This document shows positions 7,323-14,410 of a stretch of DNA of 16,534 bases, in pieces (the stretch's first letter is position 1; each line of letters starts with the position of its first letter). The position numbers and the translations under genes are program-made. Below the pieces are notes generated by a model. The model had not been told where the DNA came from and ran no database searches. It worked only from the letters and a program-made list of their open reading frames with translations. Where the stretch lies: assembly GCA_003557765.1 (NCBI GenBank), contig PWNO01000154.1, forward strand, positions 1-16,534, read 5' to 3'. This DNA comes from Bacteroidales bacterium (GTDB lineage Bacteria; Bacteroidota; Bacteroidia; Bacteroidales; UBA7960).

Positions 7323-7343
7323 TTACTGCTTACTTCTTCCTCC
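7323..7343 (-). repeat. 7-bp AGTAAGN array downstream of the RND gene
   Basis: The plus strand reads TTACTGC, TTACTTC, TTCCTCC. In permease-gene sense it is AGTAAGN, starting about 18 nt after the stop codon. It has the same unit and orientation as the arrays at the asd and glyS ends. Confidence 0.7.
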
Positions 7344-7360
7344 CAACAACCCCCAAGTCA

Positions 7361-10300
7361 TCAACTGCCATTCACCTGCCTATGTACCCGCCTGCGCGCC
7401 TTCTTCACCTTCCTGGCACCAAACACCGCGTAAACCACGGGAACAAACACCAGGGTCACCAGGGTAGAGAAAGCGAGTCCGCCAATCACTGCAATAGCCA
7501 TCGGGGCCCAGATTTCTGAACCTTCTCCGGTAGCCAGCACCATGGGGATCATGGCCAGCAGGGTGGTGAGGCTGGTCATCAGCACGGGTCGCAGACGCGA
7601 TTTGCCGGCAGTGACTACTGACTGTACCACGCTCATTCCCCGGGCATACATCAGGTTGGTGAAGTCTATCAGTACAATGGAGTTCTTCACCACGATGCCC
7701 ACCAGGATGATGCCACCAATCATCGAAATCACCGAAAGCTCTGTTCCCGTGATGAACAGTGCCAGGAGCACCCCGGTAAAGGCAAATGGCACGGCAAGCA
7801 TGATGATGAAGGGCATCCGGAACGACTCAAACTGGGCTGCCATCACCACATAGACCAGGAAGATGCTGAGGATAAGCAGCAGCCCAAGGTCTGCAAAGGC
7901 TTCCTGCTGATCCTGGATCTGGCCGCCAAATTCGATATAGACATCATCTGGCAACTCCATTTCGTCGAGCTGCGCGCGGATGTCAGCTGTGACGTCGCCA
8001 AGGGAGCGTTCGTGCAAACCACTGGAGACCGTCAGGTAACGCACCCGGTTTTTCCTTTCTATGTTGGGCGGGGCGTGGAATTCCTTTACATCGGCAAACT
8101 CCTTCACCCGCACCATCATGCCCATGGGGTTTTGCACCGAGATGTTTTCGATGTGTTCGATGCTGTTACGGAACTCTTCTTTGTGCCGCACAACCACATC
8201 GTATTCATAGCCGTCTTCGCGGTAAAGCGAGGCGGTCATGCCTTCCACTCTGTTGCGGATGGCTTGTGCCACTGTCCTGGCATTCAGGCCGAATGCCGAC
8301 ATCTTCTCCTGGTCGGGGATGATCTGCAGCTCGGGGCGCTCGGCACCACGGCTGATGCCGATGTCGCGTACGCATTCAATGCCTTCCATCCGCCGGGCAA
8401 GCTCTTCTGCCACGGTGTTGGTGGCGTCGAAGTCGTCGCCGAAGATCTCTACGGCCACGGGAGCACCCATGCCCATGCCTCCGCCCCCGTCGGTGCTTAC
8501 AGAATAGTTGACAATCTCAGGAAAGCGGTTCAGCTCTTGACGCAATTCCTCGGCCACCTGCCACACATTGCGTTCCCGCTCAGCTTGCGGCACCAGCCGC
8601 ATCGTCAGGTCTATGGTATGGCTGCCCTGATCACCGGCAAATAAACCCATGCCGGCTCCAGCACTGACACTGTAAAGGTCGATCTCGGGAATCTGCTCCA
8701 GGATGTCTTCGATGGCATGCGCGGTTTTGGTCGTCTCCTCCAATCGAAGGCCGATGGGAAGCTCAATGTCTGCATCGATCCTGTTCTGGTCGGACTCCGG
8801 CATGAAGGTCGTACCGATGAAGGGCAGCAAAGCAAAGCTGCCGACAAAGATCAGGATGGAGGCGGTGATAATGAATGCCTTGCGGCGAACAGCAAAGTTA
8901 AGGATACGCTCATAGGTATTGTCAATGGCCTCCAGGGCACCAACGATCGCATTGGTTATCCGTGGACCGAACCCGCTGCTCCTCCCGCCACCAGCCTGCA
9001 TCAACTGCGACGACAGCATTGGGGTCAGCGTCAGGGCGGCCACTGTGGATACCGTCACGGTGATGGCCACGATGAAGCCCAGCTGGCTGAAGAACAAGCC
9101 CATCAGTCCGGAGATCATCGTCAGCGGCAAGAATACCGCAAGGACGGTCAGCGTGGAGGCCACAACGGCCAGTCCAACCTCATTTGTGCCATAGACGGCC
9201 GCCTCCCGTGGCGAACTGCCCCGCTCAATATGCTTGGTGGTGTTTTCCAGCACGACGATCGCGTCATCCACCACCATTCCCATCGCAATGGTCAAACTGG
9301 AAAGCGAGATAAGATTAAGGGTGTTTCCGGTAAAGAACAGGAAGATGAAAGCGGCCACCAGCGACACGGGAATGGTCAGGATGATGATGAAGGTAGCCCG
9401 CCATCGCCCGATGAAAAAGAGCACCACAATGGTGACAAAGATAGCGGCGAAATAAAGTATTCTCACCAGGTTGTCGATGGAGTCGGTGATAAACTCGGAG
9501 AGGTCTATGATGGTCAGCAGCTGCACGTCGGGCGGCAGGTTTTCCTGGATCCCGGGGATTCTTTTGTTGATCTCATTGGCAATCTGTACGGTGTTGGCTC
9601 CCGACTGGCGCTGTACGATCAGCCTAAGACTTTTCTCCTTATTCAGTCTTTCTGATACCGTTTGTTCGCGCAGGGTGTCCTTGACCTCGGCTACATCTTC
9701 CAGGTAGACTGGGTGACCATCGAAAGTGCCGACTACCATGCTGCGCATATGTCGGCTCTCTTCAAACTCGCCTACGAAACGCAAGGGGTAGTCGATCTGG
9801 CCCATCTTGATGTTGCCGGATGGCAGGTTGATGTTTTCTGAGGCCAGGGCGCTGCCGACCTGTTCGACTGTCATGTTGAAAGCGTCCAACTTTTCGGGGT
9901 CCACGTTGATCTGGATCTCCCGTATCGGCTCGCCAGCCACAACCACTGTGCCTACCCCCTCAATCCGGCTCAATGGATTAACCACCTCGTCGTCGATAAT
10001 CCTGGCCAGTGCGGGGTAGCTTTCTTCCGCTGTGGCAGCCATCACCATCACCGGAATCATCGCGGTGCTGAACTTGAAGATGGTAGGCTGTTCGATGTCT
10101 TCCGGCAGGATTCTCGTGATCCGGTCGATCACGTCGCGGATCTCGTTGGTGGCCTCATCAAGGTTCGTCTCGTATTCGAACTCCATCAGGATGGTCGACA
10201 CGTCATCGCGCGACACCGAGGAGATCTCCCTGAGGTCGGTGATCATGCTGAGGTTGTCCTCCAACGGCCGGGTCACATTGGTTTCAATGTCAGAGGCACT

Positions 10301-10462
10301 GGCTCCCTGGTATACGGTAAACACACTGATAATGGGCGGCTCTATCTCAGGATACAGGTCGACAGGCAGGTTACGAAGGCTGTAACCCCCGATGACCAGC
10401 AGCGCCACAAAAACCATCAGTGTGGTTATGGGTCTTTGTACTGCAGAGCGATATATCTTCAT
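7361..10462 (-). CDS. RND efflux permease, AcrB/MexB superfamily
   Basis: This is the inner-membrane, proton-driven subunit of a tripartite efflux pump. The 1033-residue length is full for the hydrophobe/amphiphile RND type. There is a first membrane helix at about 13-30, a large periplasmic porter half, a helix block at about 333-500, a second periplasmic half, and a final helix block from about 855 to 1015. The proton relay is intact: Asp399-Asp400 in GMVVDDAIVVLEN and Lys926 in GIVVKNSIVLID, equivalent to AcrB Asp407/Asp408 and Lys940. It starts 13 bp after the adaptor gene stop, so the two are co-transcribed. The substrate cannot be inferred; metal pumps have different membrane motifs, so drugs or other amphiphiles are likelier. 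The stop codon is a double TGATGA. Confidence 0.97.
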   Translation of the reverse strand: MKIYRSAVQRPITTLMVFVALLVIGGYSLRNLPVDLYPEIEPPIISVFTVYQGASASDIETNVTRPLEDNLSMITDLREISSVSRDDVSTILMEFEYETNLDEATNEIRDVIDRITRILPEDIEQPTIFKFSTAMIPVMVMAATAEESYPALARIIDDEVVNPLSRIEGVGTVVVAGEPIREIQINVDPEKLDAFNMTVEQVGSALASENINLPSGNIKMGQIDYPLRFVGEFEESRHMRSMVVGTFDGHPVYLEDVAEVKDTLREQTVSERLNKEKSLRLIVQRQSGANTVQIANEINKRIPGIQENLPPDVQLLTIIDLSEFITDSIDNLVRILYFAAIFVTIVVLFFIGRWRATFIIILTIPVSLVAAFIFLFFTGNTLNLISLSSLTIAMGMVVDDAIVVLENTTKHIERGSSPREAAVYGTNEVGLAVVASTLTVLAVFLPLTMISGLMGLFFSQLGFIVAITVTVSTVAALTLTPMLSSQLMQAGGGRSSGFGPRITNAIVGALEAIDNTYERILNFAVRRKAFIITASILIFVGSFALLPFIGTTFMPESDQNRIDADIELPIGLRLEETTKTAHAIEDILEQIPEIDLYSVSAGAGMGLFAGDQGSHTIDLTMRLVPQAERERNVWQVAEELRQELNRFPEIVNYSVSTDGGGGMGMGAPVAVEIFGDDFDATNTVAEELARRMEGIECVRDIGISRGAERPELQIIPDQEKMSAFGLNARTVAQAIRNRVEGMTASLYREDGYEYDVVVRHKEEFRNSIEHIENISVQNPMGMMVRVKEFADVKEFHAPPNIERKNRVRYLTVSSGLHERSLGDVTADIRAQLDEMELPDDVYIEFGGQIQDQQEAFADLGLLLILSIFLVYVVMAAQFESFRMPFIIMLAVPFAFTGVLLALFITGTELSVISMIGGIILVGIVVKNSIVLIDFTNLMYARGMSVVQSVVTAGKSRLRPVLMTSLTTLLAMIPMVLATGEGSEIWAPMAIAVIGGLAFSTLVTLVFVPVVYAVFGARKVKKARRRVHRQVNGS

Positions 10463-10475
10463 CAGATTACATTTT

Positions 10476-11516
10476 TTAATTCAAGACTTCTACTTTCATC
10501 TGGTCCATCAGGTTGTGCTGGCCGGTGACCACGAGCTGCTCTCCCGGTTCGATTCCAGAGAGAACCTCCAGCTTGTCGTCGAAGGTGCGGCCGATGGTGA
10601 CCGGTCTTCTGTGAGCGATGTCGTCTTCCACCACGAAGACGAAACGCTCGTCGGAGCCCGTCTGCTTGCGCACGGCCAAAGCAGGCACCAGCATCCCTTC
10701 CAGCTCACCAACGTTGAGGGTCACACGGCAGAACATCCCGGGGCGCAGGGCCAGGTCGTCATTGTCCACCATGATCTCTGCGCGGAACGTGCCTGAGGCA
10801 CGGTCGATGGTGGGATATATCTTGCTGATCCGGCCGGAAAATATCCGGTCAGGGTATATATCGGACCTTACGGCAGCCTGTTGTCCTCTTGCCACCAAGG
10901 GAAAGAAACGTTCTGACACGCCAATGGTGATCTTCACTGGTTGGATCTGCTTGAGTGATACAATGGCCACCCTCCCCTCCGGGGTGCTGGGCGACATTGT
11001 AAAGATTTCTCCGTCACTGTTAAACCTTCCGGTGATCACCCCAGGGATGTTGGCCCGGATCTGTGTGTTTTCCTCCAGGTTTTCCACGTTGCTTTGTGCG
11101 ACCTCATATTGTGTCTTCAGCTGGTCGTACTGCTGCTGGGTCGTCGCGCCTACGCGAAGCAGGGTGTCAAGTCTGCGTAGGTCTTCTCTGAGATTGTCCA
11201 GCTGCACCATGGCCTGAAACAACTGGGTGCGGTCCATCTGCACCAGCAGCTGGTCTTTTTCTACGGTGTCGCCTACGTCCACCAGGATCTCTTCGATGCG
11301 GGATGGTCCGGGAGCGCCGATATAGGCTTCCTCCCAGGCCTGCACGGTGCCTGTGGTACGGATGTCGTTGCTCAATGTGCTAAGCTCCAGTTCTTGCAAC
11401 TCTACAAGAACGCTTTCGCGGGCTTCAGTCTCTTCCTCCTCGACAATGGCACACCCTCCGAAAAAGAATGTGAGGGCAAGCAATGCAGGAATTTTTGAAA
11501 TGAATGCAGTCTTCAT
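10476..11516 (-). CDS. Efflux RND periplasmic adaptor (membrane fusion) lipoprotein
   Basis: This links the RND permease to the outer-membrane channel. The frame is open further upstream, but the ATG at 11516 gives a proper signal sequence with a lipobox-like FFGGC and lipidated Cys22, so I chose it (346 residues). From about residue 55 there is half of a lipoyl-like domain (GTVQAWEEAYIGAPG), then an alpha-helical hairpin (about 92-150, LDNLREDLRRLDTLLRVGAT and TQYEVAQSNVENLEEN). The second lipoyl half, a beta-barrel and a membrane-proximal domain follow (PTIDRASGTFRAEI, LRPGMFCRVTL). The hairpin is short, as in many Bacteroidota adaptors. The gene starts 25 bp after the channel gene stop and ends 13 bp before the permease gene, which indicates one operon. 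Confidence 0.95.
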   Translation of the reverse strand: MKTAFISKIPALLALTFFFGGCAIVEEEETEARESVLVELQELELSTLSNDIRTTGTVQAWEEAYIGAPGPSRIEEILVDVGDTVEKDQLLVQMDRTQLFQAMVQLDNLREDLRRLDTLLRVGATTQQQYDQLKTQYEVAQSNVENLEENTQIRANIPGVITGRFNSDGEIFTMSPSTPEGRVAIVSLKQIQPVKITIGVSERFFPLVARGQQAAVRSDIYPDRIFSGRISKIYPTIDRASGTFRAEIMVDNDDLALRPGMFCRVTLNVGELEGMLVPALAVRKQTGSDERFVFVVEDDIAHRRPVTIGRTFDDKLEVLSGIEPGEQLVVTGQHNLMDQMKVEVLN

Positions 11517-11541
11517 GATGTGAATGTTTTCTGTGCGATGT

Positions 11542-12906
11542 TTATAACTGTTTGTTTTCTCCAATGAACCTGTCGTATTCGGCTTTGGCCTGCAGGATGT
11601 CATATTTGGCCTGCAGCAGGTTGAACCGGGCCTGGGTAAGCGACACCTCGCTGTCGTTAAGCTCCATCAGGGTGCCTTGTCCGGTTTCATATCGTGTTTT
11701 GGCAATCTCAAAGCCCCGTTCGGCCAGGCGCACGTTGCTTTGGGCGTTGGATGTTTGCTCAATGGCCACCATCATTGTCTTCAAAATATTGTCAAGCTGG
11801 ATGTTGAGGTTATCTTCCAGGAACTCCTTCTGCAACCTGATCTGGTGACCAAGAATCTCCAACTGCCTCGTCTGGTGGCGCACGGCAAAGCCGTTGAACA
11901 GGGTAATGGTCAGCCTGAGGCCTGCAGAGAACGTTTCTACCCAATGGTAGTCACCAAAACGAAAGTGGTTAGCCTCGGTCTGGTATTGATAGTTCCCTGC
12001 AACGTCCAGCATGGGATAGCCGCTGGCCTGGGCCATCTCGCGTTGCTGGCCCACCAGGTCCAGCTGCAGGTTCATCTGCGCCAGGTCGGTGTTTTGTTGC
12101 AGGCTTCGGTCGGCATCGCCGATATCAAAATCAGAAAGCCTGTTTGTCGTCATATCCGACATGCTGCCTTGCACGGCAATGGGTCGTGTTTCGTCCAGGC
12201 CGATCAGGGCTTTCAGGTAGTTCACAGCCAGCTTATAGGCGTTTTCCGCCTGCATCACGTTGGGGCGAAGGTTCTCTGCCTGCACCTCGGCCCGGATCAG
12301 GTCATATTCTGCCACCGTGCCCTGCTCGTACATGCGGCGTGTGCGCTCCAGGTTTTCTGTCGCATTGGCAAAGCTTTTCTGCATCACCCGCATGGACTCC
12401 TTGGCCAGCAACACATCGAAAAAAGCCACTTGTACATTGTAGTCCAATTCGAGCTTGCTGCCCCGGAACTGTTCACCAGCCAGCACTTTCTCCATGCGTG
12501 CCACGCGCAGCGAGCGGTTAAGGCCCAGGTTCACCAGGGGCATCTCTGAAGCCAGAATCCCCATAAAAGAGTTTTCAGACCCCACCTCGATCACGCCACC
12601 ATCCCCGAAAGGACTGTCGTCGGGAAGAAAGATAACTGGTCGCTTGATGTTGCGGTTGTAGCTACCGCTGACGTTCAGGGAGGGCAGGTAGCTGCTTCGG
12701 ACCTCCTGTATGCCGACTTCGGCACTTTCGATGTCCAGCCGGGCAACTTCCAGCGTGGGGTTGTGTTCGCGGGCTATTGCCATGGCATCTTCCAGGTCAA
12801 TGAACAGGGTGTCCACGGCATTTTGCCCATAGGAAGCCGAGCTCCCCATGAAAACCATGAGCCATGCCAAAACCATGGTCGTCAACATTGGTCTGTGTGT
12901 CTTCAT
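11542..12906 (-). CDS. TolC-family outer-membrane efflux protein
   Basis: This is the outer-membrane channel of the tripartite pump, forming a trimeric barrel and periplasmic alpha-tunnel. The 454-residue protein has a signal peptide (about 1-28, ending ASYGQ). The typical TolC duplication follows: an N-terminal half starting IDLEDAMAIAREHNPTLEVA and a C-terminal half with long helices (LAERGFEIAKTRYETGQGT, LLQAKYDILQAKAEYDRFIG). The motifs ARxDIESA..YLPSL and YETGQGTLMELNDSEVSLTQA are characteristic. The ATG at 12906 is the only start that leaves the signal peptide intact. It is the first structural gene of the pump, 322 bp downstream of the tetR gene, so an operon promoter probably lies in that gap. 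Confidence 0.95.
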   Translation of the reverse strand: MKTHRPMLTTMVLAWLMVFMGSSASYGQNAVDTLFIDLEDAMAIAREHNPTLEVARLDIESAEVGIQEVRSSYLPSLNVSGSYNRNIKRPVIFLPDDSPFGDGGVIEVGSENSFMGILASEMPLVNLGLNRSLRVARMEKVLAGEQFRGSKLELDYNVQVAFFDVLLAKESMRVMQKSFANATENLERTRRMYEQGTVAEYDLIRAEVQAENLRPNVMQAENAYKLAVNYLKALIGLDETRPIAVQGSMSDMTTNRLSDFDIGDADRSLQQNTDLAQMNLQLDLVGQQREMAQASGYPMLDVAGNYQYQTEANHFRFGDYHWVETFSAGLRLTITLFNGFAVRHQTRQLEILGHQIRLQKEFLEDNLNIQLDNILKTMMVAIEQTSNAQSNVRLAERGFEIAKTRYETGQGTLMELNDSEVSLTQARFNLLQAKYDILQAKAEYDRFIGENKQL

Positions 12907-13228
12907 GTGTTTATTGTTTTCAATTCATTGTGTTATGATGTGTGTGTTTTTTTCAAAAGGTCAAAAAGAAGAAATATCCGGAGCCCCAAAAGGACAAAAA
13001 GTCCGGGCTTGCGCTGGTTTTTATGTGTTTGGGTCTCCTTGTATGCTGTTAGATTATCAAACGAAAACTGTGGAAAAACTTCACCCTAAAGGCCAAAAAC
13101 GCTTCGGGCAACCTTAACCCTCAAGTCAATTCATCCTCAGTGCGCAATATTGATCAATCACCCCCTGGAGCGTCAAAATCTTAACCACAGCGTTTGGCTT
13201 CGCCAAATTTGAAAGTGCTTGGTTTATA
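12907..13228. other. Gap between tetR and the tolC-type gene; likely promoter region of the pump operon
   Basis: This 322-bp gap is the natural place for a pump promoter and TetR operator, but I found no convincing -33/-7 pair or strong palindrome near the start codon. It contains a loose AAAAGTC-type array (about 12955-13005), including GGAC-AAAAA-GTCC, followed by a segment resembling one in the 7125-7360 gap. The hairpin repeat copy 2 lies at the tetR end. Shared order of these pieces in two gaps suggests one composite dispersed element. Confidence 0.55.
13192..13227 (-). repeat. Dispersed hairpin repeat, copy 2, directly 3' of tetR
   Basis: The plus strand begins GTTTGGCTTCGCC and ends GTGCTTGGTTTAT, like the copy at 3510-3545, with the same spacing. 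The stem is CCAAA (13203-13207) with CTTGG (13218-13222); in minus-strand RNA it is CCAAG/UUUGG with one G-U pair. Compared with copy 1 a G-C pair has become A-T. It starts one base after the tetR stop codon. It could act in 3'-end formation, but no T-run follows. Confidence 0.7.
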
Positions 13229-13852
13229 TTACACATATACTTCATTCGTGTCATTATAAAACAGGTTCTCTACCTCCTTGAATCCTTTTTCGGTGGAAAG
13301 GCCTCTCAGAAAGCCGGTAACGATTTGCCTGAACAGATCTGCGCGGGGAATGCGGTCCAGGGGGAAGGTGTTTGTGTCCGACAGCAGGTCCACATGGGCA
13401 AATAAAAGCTTGGCGGCAATCTCTGGGTGTACGTCCTCGCGGAAATACCCCTGCCGGATGCCTTCAGCGATCAGCTCCGTGGTGTATCTTTCCCTGTCTT
13501 CGATGAGGTCTGCGACAAGCGTGTGCCAAATGTTTGCATGTAGCTTTTGCAGTTCGTGTAAGAAGTTGGGATGATAATCGTTGATGCGGATCACGTGGTA
13601 GCGGAAGTGGCGGTACATGATCTCCACCGGGTTACTGGCTTCTTTCTCCAGCTTCTCGATCTGCTTTTTGTGGGTCTGATAGTGACGGCTGATACATATT
13701 CTCAGCAGCTCTTCCTTGTTGGAAAAGTGTTCATAAAGGGTGCGTTTGCTGATGCCCAGTAATTCTGACACATCATTCATGGTAACAGCCCGGATGCCTT
13801 TTCTGAAAAAAAGCTCCGTGGCTTCTTCGACGATACGTTCTGTTGTGTTCAT
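13229..13852 (-). CDS. TetR/AcrR-family transcriptional regulator
   Basis: This is a DNA-binding repressor-type regulator, 207 residues, normal for the family. The N-terminal helix-turn-helix is clear: AVTMNDVSELLGISKRTLYEHFSNKEELL (residues about 22-50), after EEATELFFRKGIRAVT. The rest is an all-helical ligand-binding and dimer domain without a recognisable subfamily. It is encoded immediately upstream of, and in the same direction as, the tolC-adaptor-RND genes, so local control of the pump and of itself is the natural inference. An inverted repeat about 38-65 bp before its ATG is a candidate operator. The ATG at 13852 follows an A-rich leader without a Shine-Dalgarno sequence. Confidence 0.95.
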   Translation of the reverse strand: MNTTERIVEEATELFFRKGIRAVTMNDVSELLGISKRTLYEHFSNKEELLRICISRHYQTHKKQIEKLEKEASNPVEIMYRHFRYHVIRINDYHPNFLHELQKLHANIWHTLVADLIEDRERYTTELIAEGIRQGYFREDVHPEIAAKLLFAHVDLLSDTNTFPLDRIPRADLFRQIVTGFLRGLSTEKGFKEVENLFYNDTNEVYV

Positions 13853-13889
13853 GGCTTCTTGTTTGTTTCGGCTCTGGCCTGCATGTGGC

Positions 13890-13917
13890 GAAAACCCGGA
13901 ATCTCCCTGGGGTTTTC
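13890..13917. promoter_or_regulatory. Perfect 8-bp inverted repeat upstream of tetR, candidate operator
   Basis: GAAAACCC (13890-13897) and GGGTTTTC (13910-13917) are perfect inverted repeats with a 12-bp spacer, ending 38 bp before the tetR ATG. No T-run follows on either strand, so a terminator is less likely than a protein-binding site. Autoregulation by the adjacent TetR is inference. Confidence 0.4.
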
Positions 13918-14119
13918 AGAGCAATGGCCTTATTTTATCAAAAACCATGCCGCGTCACCTGTCCGGGGCCATAATAATAACAAATCACCCTGTTTTGCTA
14001 GAGCAGGGCGAAGTTATGAAAACTAATGAAACGCTGTTGGTTTTTTGGGTTATTTAACAGGTTGGGAGGAAACTGTGCGGAAACGTACAGGGGGTGTAGG
14101 ATGGCGGACAGGGGGGGAT

Positions 14120-14171
14120 AATGTGCTAATGTGACAATGTGCCAATGTGCTAATGTGTTAATGTGTTAATG
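14120..14171 (+). repeat. AATGTGNN octamer array, left arm
   Basis: Six uninterrupted 8-bp units of the form AATGTGNN (ending CT, AC, CC, CT, TT, TT) are followed by AATG. The array is the inverted counterpart of 14355-14406; over 52 bases the two arms differ at five positions. Confidence 0.9.
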
Positions 14172-14211
14172 AAGGGTTTCGGGTATAAGATGATTTCCCT
14201 TTGTTTGTAGC

Positions 14212-14300
14212 TGAAAGCCCCCGGCGAGAAGGGGTTCAACGTGAATAGCCCCGTATGCAATGCGGGGTAAAATGCAATGCGGGTTGAATAACGTGGTGTC
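14212..14300. repeat. REP-like hairpin unit between the octamer arrays
   Basis: The core CCCCGTAT-GCA-ATGCGGGG (14249-14267) folds into an 8-bp stem with one G-U/T-G pair. It is flanked by GTTCAACGTGAATA (14234-14247) and TTGAATAACGT (14284-14294), which can extend the structure. GTAG precedes the GC-rich part, as in some REP sequences. From memory similar 'GGGGTTCAACGTGAATAGCCCCG' hairpins are dispersed in Bacteroidota genomes, but I could not verify this. Confidence 0.55.
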
Positions 14301-14354
14301 CCCCCTCACGAAGCCTGCAATTAATCATAAAAAAACGACCAGGAAACGAACACT

Positions 14355-14406
14355 CATTAGCACATTACCACATTACCAAATTAGCACATTGTCACATTAG
14401 CACATT
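14355..14406 (-). repeat. AATGTGNN octamer array, right arm, next to the aminomutase stop codon
   Basis: On the minus strand the array reads AATGTGNN six times (one unit degraded to AATTTGGT) and then AATG. It begins four bases after the TGA of the aminomutase gene. It pairs with the arm at 14120-14171, so the aminomutase transcript could form a stem of about 52 bp around a 183-nt loop, possibly a 3'-end structure. Confidence 0.9.
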
Positions 14407-14410
14407 AAAC

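Larger units (their letters stand above)
7125..7360. other. Repeat-filled gap between the RND permease and PII-like genes
   Basis: Four array types lie side by side. An AAAAGTC-type array is at 7142-7175, CACAAAT repeats are at about 7221-7265, hexamers CTCATT, CTCATT, CTTAAC, CTTAAC are at 7295-7318, and 7-bp TTACTNC units are at 7323-7343. The last array is AGTAAGN in permease-gene sense. No gene or clear promoter was found, although the PII-like gene starts only 17 bp from the first array. Confidence 0.7.
13853..14410. other. Gap between the aminomutase and tetR genes, no gene
   Basis: These 558 bp contain no supported reading frame. From the tetR side there is an inverted repeat at 13890-13917, an inverted repeat CCCTG/CAGGG (13988-13992 with 14004-14008), a G-rich stretch (about 14083-14117), and the element at 14120-14406 with inverted octamer arrays. 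The tetR promoter must be here, but I could not place a -33/-7 pair with confidence. Confidence 0.65.

Noticed and set aside
8717..9655. 312-residue plus-strand open frame
   Set aside because: It is antisense to the RND permease and rich in Gly/Asp/Gln/His, as expected for antisense of membrane-helix codons.
10476..11603. Longer adaptor protein starting at 11603
   Set aside because: The extra 29 residues would overlap the TolC-type gene and bury the signal peptide; the ATG at 11516 gives a clean lipoprotein signal.
11677..12549. 290-residue plus-strand open frame
   Set aside because: It is antisense to the TolC-type gene and has no recognisable features.
14120..14406. CRISPR array
   Set aside because: Units are 8 bp without spacers; there is no 23-37 bp repeat with unique spacers and no cas gene.
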